In this document: one piece after another, positions 1-6,383 of the stretch
Numbering within the stretch: position 1 is the stretch's first letter
Layout of the letters: every line of letters starts with the position of its first letter
Program-made: the position numbers and the translations under genes
NCBI GenBank assembly: GCA_009777005.1
Contig: WRMT01000128.1
Location: 1 to 8,303, forward strand
Source: Methanobrevibacter sp.
Lineage (GTDB): Archaea; Methanobacteriota; Methanobacteria; Methanobacteriales; Methanobacteriaceae
DNA length: 8,303 bases
Direction of reading: 5' to 3'
The notes under the pieces: model-generated
Databases searched by the model: none
What the model was told of the DNA's origin: nothing
What the model saw: only the letters and a program-made list of their open reading frames with translations

Positions 1-36
1 TTTTTATTAATAAAAAAAAAAAAAAAAAAAAGTTAA

Positions 37-84
37 AAATTATAAGTTAAAAAATATAAATTATAAGTTATAAATTATAAGTTA
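37..84. repeat. Three perfect 13-bp repeats upstream of the Get3 gene
   Basis: The 13-mer AAATTATAAGTTA occurs three times without mismatch, at 37-49, 58-70 and 72-84. Start-to-start spacing is 21 and 14 bp. The block lies just upstream of the TATA-like element at 86-94, the usual position for an archaeal activator or repressor site. A run of 20 A residues (12-31) precedes it. The sequence is only A/T plus one G per unit, so slippage in low-complexity DNA is an alternative to a protein-binding role. Confidence 0.5.
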
Positions 85-85
85 G

Positions 86-94
86 TTATATATA
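86..94 (+). promoter_or_regulatory. Putative TATA box of the Get3/ArsA gene
   Basis: The element TTATATATA lies 54 nt before the start codon at 148. Archaeal transcription normally begins about 25 nt downstream of the TATA centre, so a start near 115 and a leader of roughly 30 nt that includes the ribosome binding site are expected. The background is so AT-rich that TATA-like strings are common, so the call rests on position. Confidence 0.4.
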
Positions 95-134
95 CAATAT
101 CTATTTCCAATAAAAAAAATAATTATGATTTATT

Positions 135-140
135 AGGAGG
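135..140 (+). promoter_or_regulatory. Strong Shine-Dalgarno site of the Get3/ArsA gene
   Basis: AGGAGG ends 7 nt before the ATG at 148. It is a near perfect match to the anti-Shine-Dalgarno of 16S rRNA and fixes the start of the ATPase gene. Confidence 0.85.
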
Positions 141-147
141 CATAGGA

Positions 148-1152
148 ATGGGATTTAAAGATCTTGTTAAGTTTAAAGATGATAAAACCACATTTATGTT
201 TATAGGAGGTAAAGGAGGTGTTGGTAAAACATCTATTTCAGCAGCTACTGGACTTTGGATGGCTGAACAAGGAAAAAAAACTTTGATTGTTTCAACAGAT
301 CCAGCCCATTCACTTTCAGACTCACTTGAAACATTTATTGGACATTCCCCAACACTAATTAGAGAAAACCTTTATGCAGTAGAAATTGACCCAGAAATAG
401 CTATGGAACAAAAACAAGCAGAGCTAAATAGTCAAAAATCAGTAGCTAGTCCTGATCAAGCTATGGGATTAGATTTACTTGGTGATCAATTAGATCTTGC
501 TTCTTCAGCTCCTGGTGCTGATGAAGCAGCTGCTTTTGAAGTATTCCTGCAAGTAATGACAACTAATGAATATGATGTTGTTGTTTTTGATACTGCTCCA
601 ACTGGACATACTTTAAGACTTTTATCATTCCCTGATCTTATGGATTCATGGGTAGGTAAGATGATAAAAGTTAAAAGTAAACTTGGAAGTCTTACAAGTG
701 CTTTTAAAAATGTAATTCCTTTTATGGCTGATGATGATCCACAATCAACAGCTGACCTTGAAGAAACTAAAAGAAAGATTGATGAGGCAAAGAAAGTTTT
801 ATCAAATTCAGAGCAAACAACATTTAAAATGGTTGTTATTCCTGAAGAAATGTCTATTTATGAATCAGAAAGAGCTATTGAATCTCTTAATAAGTTTAAC
901 ATGACTACAGATGGAATAATTGTTAATCAAATAATGCCAGATATTGATAATTGTGATTTTTGTAAGTCAAGGCATAACTTGCAGCAAAAACGTTTAGCTA
1001 TGATCCATCAAAAATTCCAAGGGAAAACAATTGGTGAAATCCCTTTATTTAAAGAAGAAGTTAAAGGAATTGAAAAATTAAATGAATTAGCTAAAGTCTT
1101 ATATGAAGGAAAACCTCATGATGAAATAGAAAAAGATGCTATTCTACTTTGA
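148..1152 (+). CDS. Get3/ArsA-family ATPase (tail-anchored protein targeting type)
   Basis: This is a cytosolic P-loop ATPase of the ArsA/Get3 (TRC40) family, 334 residues, the usual length for single-domain archaeal Get3. A deviant Walker A motif GGKGGVGKTS spans residues 20-29. The switch I motif STDPAHSLSD follows at 49-58, and switch II DTAPTGHTLRLLSFP at 148-162. A CxxC pair, C269 and C272, is the zinc site that bridges the Get3 dimer in eukaryotic and archaeal members. A family-typical PEEMSIYESERA stretch comes before it. The likely role is ATP-driven capture and membrane delivery of tail-anchored proteins. Arsenite export is less likely because no ArsB, ArsC or ArsR gene is nearby and there is only one ATPase half. 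The start is fixed by AGGAGG at 135-140. It appears monocistronic: the next gene is 644 bp away. Confidence 0.95.
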   Translation: MGFKDLVKFKDDKTTFMFIGGKGGVGKTSISAATGLWMAEQGKKTLIVSTDPAHSLSDSLETFIGHSPTLIRENLYAVEIDPEIAMEQKQAELNSQKSVASPDQAMGLDLLGDQLDLASSAPGADEAAAFEVFLQVMTTNEYDVVVFDTAPTGHTLRLLSFPDLMDSWVGKMIKVKSKLGSLTSAFKNVIPFMADDDPQSTADLEETKRKIDEAKKVLSNSEQTTFKMVVIPEEMSIYESERAIESLNKFNMTTDGIIVNQIMPDIDNCDFCKSRHNLQQKRLAMIHQKFQGKTIGEIPLFKEEVKGIEKLNELAKVLYEGKPHDEIEKDAILL

Positions 1153-1190
1153 TGTCAATTATCTCACTAAGTAATGAAACTCAATGTAAA

Positions 1191-1235
1191 AATTAAAAAA
1201 CTAATGAAATAGAGAGGATGTTTTAATTAATTTTT
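1191..1235 (+). terminator. Possible terminator after the Get3 gene
   Basis: The inverted arms AATTAAAA (1191-1198) and TTTTAATT (1221-1228) are followed by a short T run at 1231-1235, about 40-80 nt after the stop codon. The stem is only A/T and the loop is long, so this is weak. In archaea the T run alone may be the effective signal. Confidence 0.2.
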
Positions 1236-1588
1236 AGAACTTATATGTAAAAAATGTTTTTAAATTGTATAGCTAAAATTTAAAGAACATGTAAAAAATC
1301 AAGCCTATATAAAAAAGGCATAACTAAAATAAAAACTGCATAACTAAAATAAAAAACTTACAACTAAAATAAAAACTGCATAACTAAAATAAAAAACTTA
1401 CAACTAAAATAAAAACTGCATAACTAAAATAAAAAACTTACAACTAAAATAAAAACTGCATAACTAAAATAAAAAACATATAGCTAAAATAAAAACTGCA
1501 TAGCTAAAATAAAAAACATATAACTAAAATAAAAAACTTATAGCTAATATAAAAGACTTAGAGCTTATGTGTAGAAAATATTTTTTAA
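1234..1588. repeat. Imperfect 31-bp direct repeat bracketing the tandem array
   Basis: The segment 1234-1264 (beginning TTAGAACTTATATGT) and the segment 1558-1588 (beginning TTAGAGCTTATGTGT) match at 26 of 31 positions in the same orientation. They enclose the 20-bp tandem array. Such a bracket could be a remnant of a larger duplication that generated the array, or the worn ends of an inserted element. No inverted termini or transposase frame is present between them. Confidence 0.55.
1321..1560. repeat. Tandem array of twelve 20-bp units with a 40-bp higher-order period
   Basis: Twelve units of exactly 20 bp with a core close to TAACTAAAATAAAAA run head to tail without a length change. Two unit types alternate. 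Type A ends ACTGCA and starts at 1321, 1361, 1401, 1441 and 1481. Type B ends ACTTA or ACATA and starts at 1341, 1381, 1421, 1461, 1501, 1521 and 1541. Dimers 1361-1400 and 1401-1440 are identical, which indicates recent expansion. Diverged units lie just outside (1301-1320), and an isolated TAGCTAAAAT core sits at 1270-1279. There is no coding potential: every frame is broken and 20 is not a multiple of 3. The A runs recur every two helical turns, so the DNA may be intrinsically curved. The array fills most of the 644-bp gap between Get3 and the wall peptidase; the rest of the gap holds no gene. Confidence 0.95.
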
Positions 1589-1688
1589 TAAAAATAGTTT
1601 TAAAAAATCACTGAATAATTTTTTTTCTAAAATATGTCAACTTTTTGCCTAAAATTTATATAATCTAAAATAGATATTAATTAAAGCA

Positions 1689-1698
1689 ATATATAAAA
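1689..1698 (+). promoter_or_regulatory. Putative TATA box of the wall-peptidase gene
   Basis: ATATATAAAA at 1689-1698 resembles an archaeal TATA box and would start transcription near 1720, leaving a leader of about 75 nt. A second candidate, TTTATAAAT near 1717-1725, would give a leader closer to 50 nt. Sequence alone does not choose between them. Confidence 0.35.
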
Positions 1699-1784
1699 TA
1701 AGGAATAAAGTGAAAATTTATAAATTGTTTTAAAAAAAAAAAGAAAAATAGTTAAATTTTTCTTATTTTGTAGGTAACCTAAAT

Positions 1785-1789
1785 AGGAG
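1785..1789 (+). promoter_or_regulatory. Shine-Dalgarno site of the wall-peptidase gene
   Basis: AGGAG lies 7 nt before the ATG at 1797. It supports that start, which gives a complete signal peptide. Confidence 0.8.
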
Positions 1790-1796
1790 TATTAAA

Positions 1797-3086
1797 ATGG
1801 AAAAAACAAAGTTTAAATATTTTTTTATTAGTTTAATTTTTTTGCTAATTTTAGCTACGTCTTTAACTGAAATATCAGCTGTTGATGTTAATAATGGTAC
1901 GAATTCCACCGAGAATAATCTGAATTTAAGTCAAAATATCACTAATTCGGCTCAAAATACGAGTAATGGGAATTCCACCACTAAAACAGTTTCAAAACCA
2001 ACTGCAGTATTGCAAAAAAATGTGATAAGTGCAGCTAAAACTGTTAACAAGTATGTATCTAAAAATAAAATATTACCTGATAGTGTTATTATTTCAGGAT
2101 ACAGATATTCAATGCCTGAATTTTTATATTTGATGTCTAAAATTATCAATAGTAATAAAATTAGCCCAAATTCTCAAATAAAAATCAAATATGATATAAA
2201 AAACCCTAGTAATGCAATAGGAACTGGTTCTAAAGGAAAAATTTATTCCTTTTACTATTGTAAATATGCAAGTACAATTATAAAAAATATTGATAAAAAT
2301 AAAAGAGCTCCAAACTATATAACTACTGCAGGAGGCAATAAACTTCAATATCAAAGTATAGTTTACTTATTTGCAAAAGTTTTATCCTCTACTAAAAAGA
2401 GTCTACCATACTATGTTTCTGTAGATATTAGAAAATCAACACCATTTAACCTTTATATGCCAACATACAATAGATATGCTCAGTTTACAACTAAATCTTT
2501 AGGAGAAGATGAAAAAGGTAATGTTCAGTTTATTGAAATTATTGGAGATTCTTCATCAAAAGTTAAAATAGCTTACATTATTGGAATACATCCTTTAGAG
2601 AATAATGCACATCAATCATTGTATACTAATTTATTAGCTAAAGTAAAGAATTTGCAATATAAATACTATATTTACAAAATAAATGTTACACAAGGAGCTT
2701 CTGATTATGATGTTGGAAGAAGAAATGGTGAGTTACTTGCTCATAAATTTGTGCTTCCCCACATTAAAAAAAATAAATATAACTTAGTTATTGATGTTCA
2801 TGCTAATCAAGGAACAAAAGGAGGAAATTACAAAAAAACAAACTTCATATTTGCTCCTTTAAACCATAGTGCTTCAAAAACTATTGCAAATAAAGTGATA
2901 AAAAAGATTCCAGGTTTATCATACTACTTCCCTGAAAGCCAAACAAGCCCTCATTATATCACTAATCCCTTAGTAAAAGAAGGAATCAAGACAATAATCT
3001 ATGAAACATATGTTCATGAACCTAAAACAACTACTAACAAATACATGAAACAATTAATAGATAATGTAGATGCATTAAAGCTATGA
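1797..3086 (+). CDS. Secreted pseudomurein-binding M14-like zinc peptidase
   Basis: A 429-residue exported protein, probably acting on the pseudomurein wall. Residues 1-28 form a Sec-type signal peptide: basic start, hydrophobic core FFISLIFLLILA, probable cleavage after ISA28. Residues 30-65 are an Asn/Ser/Thr linker with several NxS/T sequons. Two probable pseudomurein-binding repeats follow at about 70-120 (LPDSVIISGYRYSMPEFLYL) and 149-200. The C-terminal part (about 245-429) looks like an M14/succinylglutamate-desuccinylase-type metallopeptidase. H265-x-x-E268 in GIHPLE and H335 in VIDVHANQG would bind zinc, E403 in IIYETY is a candidate general base, and R308/R309 may bind the substrate carboxylate. 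I infer cleavage or trimming of wall cross-link peptides. Known pseudomurein endopeptidases PeiW and PeiP are cysteine proteases, so this is a different catalytic type. The binding repeats and zinc motifs are recognised by eye. The gene stands alone. Confidence 0.8.
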   Translation: MEKTKFKYFFISLIFLLILATSLTEISAVDVNNGTNSTENNLNLSQNITNSAQNTSNGNSTTKTVSKPTAVLQKNVISAAKTVNKYVSKNKILPDSVIISGYRYSMPEFLYLMSKIINSNKISPNSQIKIKYDIKNPSNAIGTGSKGKIYSFYYCKYASTIIKNIDKNKRAPNYITTAGGNKLQYQSIVYLFAKVLSSTKKSLPYYVSVDIRKSTPFNLYMPTYNRYAQFTTKSLGEDEKGNVQFIEIIGDSSSKVKIAYIIGIHPLENNAHQSLYTNLLAKVKNLQYKYYIYKINVTQGASDYDVGRRNGELLAHKFVLPHIKKNKYNLVIDVHANQGTKGGNYKKTNFIFAPLNHSASKTIANKVIKKIPGLSYYFPESQTSPHYITNPLVKEGIKTIIYETYVHEPKTTTNKYMKQLIDNVDALKL

Positions 3087-3210
3087 AACATTAAAATAAA
3101 ATCAATTTCTAATTTATAGTCTTGGAACTAAAGTTTGCAATAATGATTATTATAAATTATAGTTAATTTGAAAAATATGATTTAAACATTGTTTAATTCA
3201 ATGTAATCAC

Positions 3211-3245
3211 ATTATAATATTTTTATTTTTAAAAATATTTATAAT
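3211..3245. terminator. AT-only hairpin in the convergent spacer
   Basis: The arm ATTATAATATTTTT (3211-3224) pairs with AAAAATATTTATAAT (3231-3245) with a single-base bulge around a 6-nt loop. It sits about 125 nt past the wall-peptidase stop and includes a T5 run. It could terminate rightward transcription, but stems made only of A and T arise easily in this composition. Confidence 0.3.
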
Positions 3246-3493
3246 AATTAACTAAATCATAAAAATAGAAATTTAGATTTTAGTTTCAAATGGATATAAC
3301 TTAAAAAAATTATTTCCATGAATATAAATAAAAAATTTTTTAAAGTAAATAAAGATTTAGAAAAATAAAAATTAATTTTTTTAAATTTCTTTATTTGAAA
3401 AACTTTATTTTTTCAAGTTATAAAAGGAAGTTTTCTTTATTTAAAAAAAAAGCTTATTTTTCTTTCATTTTAAAAATAAAGTAAAAAATGATA

Positions 3494-3628
3494 AATAAGT
3501 TATTTATAATTTTTAAATATTCTTTTTACACATTAAAAACCCAAAGTAAGCTATTTATAACCTTAAAATATTCTTTTTACACATTAAAAACAAAAAAACA
3601 ATATAAATAAGCTATTTATAACCTTTTA
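3494..3628. repeat. Two and a half copies of a ~47-bp repeat near the end of cbiE
   Basis: Copy 1 (3494-3540) and copy 2 (3545-3591) share the core TATTCTTTTTACACATTAAA and begin with TAAG(T/C)TATTTATAA. A third, partial copy (about 3605-3628) keeps only TAAGCTATTTATAACCTT. The motif starts are at 3496, 3547 and 3608, so spacing is 51 and 61 bp. On the leftward strand these copies lie downstream of cbiE and supply T runs, for example complementary to 3586-3598, so they may act as a repeated termination region. The rest of the spacer 3087-3647 is low-complexity A/T with no gene that I can see. Confidence 0.75.
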
Positions 3629-3647
3629 AGGAATAACTGTTTTTTTA

Positions 3648-4283
3648 TTAAAAAATAATCATAACACACATATAAGTGAAATCACTATTAGCTACTTCTT
3701 TTAAAGTTGAATTTACTATTTTTTCATCCTCATAGCTGAGTTTTTCACAAATAGCTACTTTTCTATTAGGATCAACTCCATTAGCTAATAAAAATTTAGC
3801 CATGTCTTTTACACTTTTAGAAGGTAAAGCTATTGTTTTTTGACCATTATCAACTATCTTTAAAATATCTTCAATATTTTCTCTTCCATGAAAGGTCATT
3901 ATATTTGCATCATCCCATGAAAGTTTATTCTTTGCAGCAGCTAATTGTAAAGAGCTAATTCCTGGAATAACCTCAATATTATCCTTATTAAAACCTTTTT
4001 CATTAGCTATTTTTAGAATTGGATTTAAAACACCGGAAAATCCAGGATCTCCTGTTGATAAGACACAAACATTTTTTCCAGCTATAGCTAAATCCACAGA
4101 AAGTTCTAACTTTTCTGATAAGTCTCTTACATTTAAAACAATAGCTTCATTTATATCATCAAAAATGTCAATAGCACGTTTACTTCCAATGGTTACATCT
4201 GCTTTTTTAACAATATCAATAGCTATTTTAGTTAAGTATTCTTTTGATCCTGGACCTATTCCAACAATAAACAATTTTGTCAT
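3648..4283 (-). CDS. cbiE: Cobalt-precorrin-7 (C5)-methyltransferase CbiE
   Basis: CbiE uses S-adenosylmethionine to methylate C-5 of cobalt-precorrin-7 in the anaerobic corrin-ring pathway, giving cobalt-precorrin-8. Methanogens need the corrinoid end product for methyl transfer. The protein is 211 residues from the chosen start. It carries the tetrapyrrole-methylase N-terminal motif VGIGPGSKEYLT (7-18), the SAM-loop motif LSTGDPGFSG (75-84), and VIPGISSLQLAAAKNKLSW (105-123), which is typical of CbiE. There is no fused CbiT domain as in CobL, so the C-15 methylation and decarboxylation must come from a separate CbiT. The ATG at 4281-4283 is preferred because it follows GGAAGA (4288-4293) and gives the family N-terminus. 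In-frame ATGs at 4293-4295 and 4320-4322 lack a ribosome binding site, and the furthest lies upstream of the transcription start expected from the TATA box. No other cobalamin gene is visible in the window. Confidence 0.93.
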   Translation of the reverse strand: MTKLFIVGIGPGSKEYLTKIAIDIVKKADVTIGSKRAIDIFDDINEAIVLNVRDLSEKLELSVDLAIAGKNVCVLSTGDPGFSGVLNPILKIANEKGFNKDNIEVIPGISSLQLAAAKNKLSWDDANIMTFHGRENIEDILKIVDNGQKTIALPSKSVKDMAKFLLANGVDPNRKVAICEKLSYEDEKIVNSTLKEVANSDFTYMCVMIIF

Positions 4284-4287
4284 TTTA

Positions 4288-4293
4288 TCTTCC
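4288..4293 (-). promoter_or_regulatory. Ribosome binding site deciding the cbiE start
   Basis: On the minus strand, GGAAGA precedes the ATG at 4281-4283 by 4 nt. The two upstream in-frame ATGs have no comparable purine-rich site. This supports the 211-residue protein over the 224-residue one. Confidence 0.5.
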
Positions 4294-4333
4294 ATATATT
4301 GGATAAATTTCAATATAATCATTATAAGTAATT

Positions 4334-4341
4334 TATTTAAA
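4334..4341 (-). promoter_or_regulatory. Putative TATA box of cbiE
   Basis: TTTAAATA on the minus strand lies about 50 nt upstream of the preferred cbiE start. It predicts transcription from roughly 4310-4316, below the most distal in-frame ATG. It suggests that cbiE is transcribed separately from the LRR gene 107 bp upstream. Confidence 0.35.
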
Positions 4342-4390
4342 CATAGTAGGTATTTAATATGATTAATTTGCTAAATTTTTATTTTTTTAA

Positions 4391-5665
4391 TTAGATTTTA
4401 ACATATTCATGATGAGATTCCAGCTCATCAGTAGTATTAATGATTTTAAATCCTAAATATTTCTTTAAATCAAAAGATAATGAGATTAATTTTTTATCAT
4501 CTTGATTTAATCTTTTTACAAATGCATTTACTCCTATATGAGTAACATCGGGATTTCCTGAAAAACTGGATAAATTTTCACACTCAAAAAATGCTAGAGT
4601 ATCAATTGTTTTAACACTAGGAAGAAACACAGTTGTTAAATTTTTGCAATAGATAAATGTCTTGGAAGAAATAGCTTTAACATTAGGAATATTCACAGTT
4701 TTTAAACTACTGCACCCCCAAAATGCTTTCTCTCCAATCGTTTTAACATTAGGAAAAACCACATTTTCTATGCCACAATATTCAAATGCCATCTCATTGA
4801 TCATTTCAACATTAGGAAAATTTACACTTTTTAAATTAATGCAAGCACTAAATGCATCATTTCCAATTGTTTTAACCTTAGGAAAAATCACACTTTCTAA
4901 ACTAACACAACCCCAAAAAGTCCAGTTCATGATTGTTTTAGCCTTAGGAAAAACCATCTTTATTAAATTCTTACAATACCAAAAAGACAAGTTTCCAATT
5001 GTTTTAGCATTAGGAAAAACAACACTTTCCAGATTAAAACAACACCAAAATGCTTTCTCTCCAATTGTTTTAACTTTAGGAAAAACCACATTTTTTAAAC
5101 TATCACAATACTCAAATGCTCGTTGATTGATCGATTCAGCATTTGGAAAATTTATCTCTTCTAAATTAATACAAGCACTAAATGCATCGTTTCCAACTAT
5201 TTTAACTTCAGGAAAATTCACAGTTTTTAAACTAATGCAATACCAGAATACTTTATTCCCAATTGTTTTAGCATTGGGAAAAAGCACACTTTCTAAACTA
5301 ACACAACCCCAAAAAACCCAGTTTCCAATTGTTTTAACATTTGGAAAAACCACATTTTTTAAATTTTTACAACCCCAAAAGGTTTTACTATCTAATGTCT
5401 TTATTTTAGGAAAAATTACAGTTGTTAAGCTAGTGCAATTTTTAAATGATTCCTGTTCAATTTTTTTTACAGTATTGGATTTGATTTTAGAAATATTAGA
5501 ATTTTCTTTGAAAGCTCCATTAGCAATTACTCTAATATCAAGTTCATCGGGTATTACAACTTCTTTATCCTTACCATTATATTTAACAAGTATTTTACCC
5601 TCATCATCTGCATCTTTTAACATGTAAACATGTTTTGAATTATTACTTGCTAAAACATCTCTCAA
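4391..5665 (-). CDS. BspA-like leucine-rich-repeat protein
   Basis: A 424-residue protein made almost entirely of LRR_5 (Treponema/BspA-type) repeats. After an N-terminal segment (1-35) and a cap unit (36-58), about fourteen units of 22 residues run from 59 to about 388, with consensus xxVxFPxVKTIGxxAFWxCxxL. Most carry a Cys at the same place and many have FWGC or FWYC. One unit (279-299) is a residue short. A 36-residue charged tail follows. Units at 169-212 and 279-321 repeat the same order of variants, showing a five-unit duplication. The start is TTG at 5663-5665, immediately after an in-frame TGA and 4 nt after GGATGAT; an ATG at 5621-5623 is the alternative. BspA-like proteins usually mediate surface binding, but no signal peptide, membrane segment or wall-binding domain is visible here. 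A cytoplasmic scaffold role or loss of the export region are both possible. Partner unknown. Confidence 0.88.
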   Translation of the reverse strand: MRDVLASNNSKHVYMLKDADDEGKILVKYNGKDKEVVIPDELDIRVIANGAFKENSNISKIKSNTVKKIEQESFKNCTSLTTVIFPKIKTLDSKTFWGCKNLKNVVFPNVKTIGNWVFWGCVSLESVLFPNAKTIGNKVFWYCISLKTVNFPEVKIVGNDAFSACINLEEINFPNAESINQRAFEYCDSLKNVVFPKVKTIGEKAFWCCFNLESVVFPNAKTIGNLSFWYCKNLIKMVFPKAKTIMNWTFWGCVSLESVIFPKVKTIGNDAFSACINLKSVNFPNVEMINEMAFEYCGIENVVFPNVKTIGEKAFWGCSSLKTVNIPNVKAISSKTFIYCKNLTTVFLPSVKTIDTLAFFECENLSSFSGNPDVTHIGVNAFVKRLNQDDKKLISLSFDLKKYLGFKIINTTDELESHHEYVKI

Positions 5666-5669
5666 TCAA

Positions 5670-5676
5670 ATCATCC
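5670..5676 (-). promoter_or_regulatory. Ribosome binding site supporting a TTG start for the LRR gene
   Basis: GGATGAT on the minus strand lies 4 nt before the TTG at 5663-5665 and resembles GGAGGTGAT with a gap. The downstream ATG at 5621-5623 has no such site. The frame is closed by TGA directly upstream, so TTG is the most distal start possible. Confidence 0.4.
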
Positions 5677-5705
5677 AAAATAAATTGTTATTGTTATATT
5701 TCCTT

Positions 5706-5713
5706 TTTTTATA
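5706..5713 (-). promoter_or_regulatory. Putative TATA box of the LRR gene
   Basis: TATAAAAA on the minus strand, inside AGTATAAAAAAAGGA (5701-5715), is one of the cleaner TATA boxes in the window. It would start transcription near 5680-5685, giving a short leader before the TTG at 5665. This makes the gene a separate unit from the kinase gene 718 bp upstream. Confidence 0.45.
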
Positions 5714-6383
5714 CTTAAATTTTAATTAAAGTTTTTAAGATTGTGTATATTTTCATTGTGAAAATTAATTTTTGTGATAAATTTATCTATTACTATATTA
5801 TATTGCTTAATGTATATAACAAATAAAATTTTAAGAATAATGTTAAAAATTTTTTAAATTAAATTTAAAATGATTTTACAGATTATTATTAAAAAATATT
5901 CTTTATAAACATGGTGAAAATGAGGTAATATACTATATGTTTAATAAAATAGGTCAAATAATTTTTAAAGCTTGTAATATGGTGAAAAAATAATTAAAAG
6001 GATTTATTAAAAAATTTAAAGAAAAAAAATGAAATAATATGTAAAATAATCTGGAAATTTAAAATAGCTACAAATAAAAAATTATTAAAAAATTATATCT
6101 CTATTTAAACCAGCAACAACTAAAGTCTTAGGCTTTCTCCAAATATAATTGAAATTTCATTATAATTACTTTTCCATGAGAATTTTATTTAAAATTTAAA
6201 TTTTCATGAAAAAAATTTACAATTCACTATCCATATATAATTTATTAAAATATCTTAATTTTTAAAATCATTCATTGATTAGTTTAATTTTAAATATAAA
6301 TAATTATTAATTGTTTTTTAAAATAATAAGATTCTACATTAGAGAAAATAAACTTAATAAAGTTAAAAAATAGGTTTATAATT
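5714..6383. other. Long AT-rich spacer without a recognisable gene
   Basis: The gap between the LRR gene and the kinase gene is 718 bp, and I found no supported gene in it. Seen here: two copies of ATGGTGAAAA (5911-5920 and 5979-5988); the perfect palindromes AAAATTTAAATTTT (6191-6204) and TTTTCATGAAAA (6201-6212); and a less AT-biased island at about 6108-6141. On the minus strand, a 23-codon stop-to-stop frame over that island (6085-6156) reads WRKPKTLVVAGLNRDIIF before its stop. It has no start codon and may be a gene remnant or chance. Confidence 0.6.
6365..6370 (-). terminator. T-run terminator candidate after the kinase gene
   Basis: A run of six T on the minus strand lies 14 nt past the kinase stop codon. 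It fits archaeal termination at T-rich stretches; no stem is needed or seen. Confidence 0.3.

Noticed and set aside
12..31. Run of 20 A residues as a functional element
   Set aside because: Homopolymer runs are frequent in this composition; nothing beyond position suggests a role, and run length may be a sequencing artefact.
148..1152. Arsenite efflux ATPase ArsA
   Set aside because: There is a single ATPase domain with the Get3-type CxxC pair and no arsenic-resistance genes nearby; Get3-type function fits better.
1301..1560. CRISPR array
   Set aside because: Units are contiguous 20-mers with no unique spacers between repeats, and no cas gene is present.
1952..2354. Two minus-strand open frames (65 and 76 codons) inside the wall-peptidase gene
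   Set aside because: They lie opposite a well-supported secreted protein, lack ribosome binding sites and have no recognisable domain.
4165..4362. A 65-codon plus-strand frame over the start of cbiE
   Set aside because: It is antisense to conserved cbiE codons and to its promoter region, and its sequence is the mirror of that gene.
4662..5627. Two long open frames on the plus strand (154 and 166 codons) opposite the LRR gene
   Set aside because: They are antisense reflections of the 66-bp LRR repeat. The translation is itself a periodic low-complexity peptide, there is no ribosome binding site, and the minus-strand product has a clear family signature.
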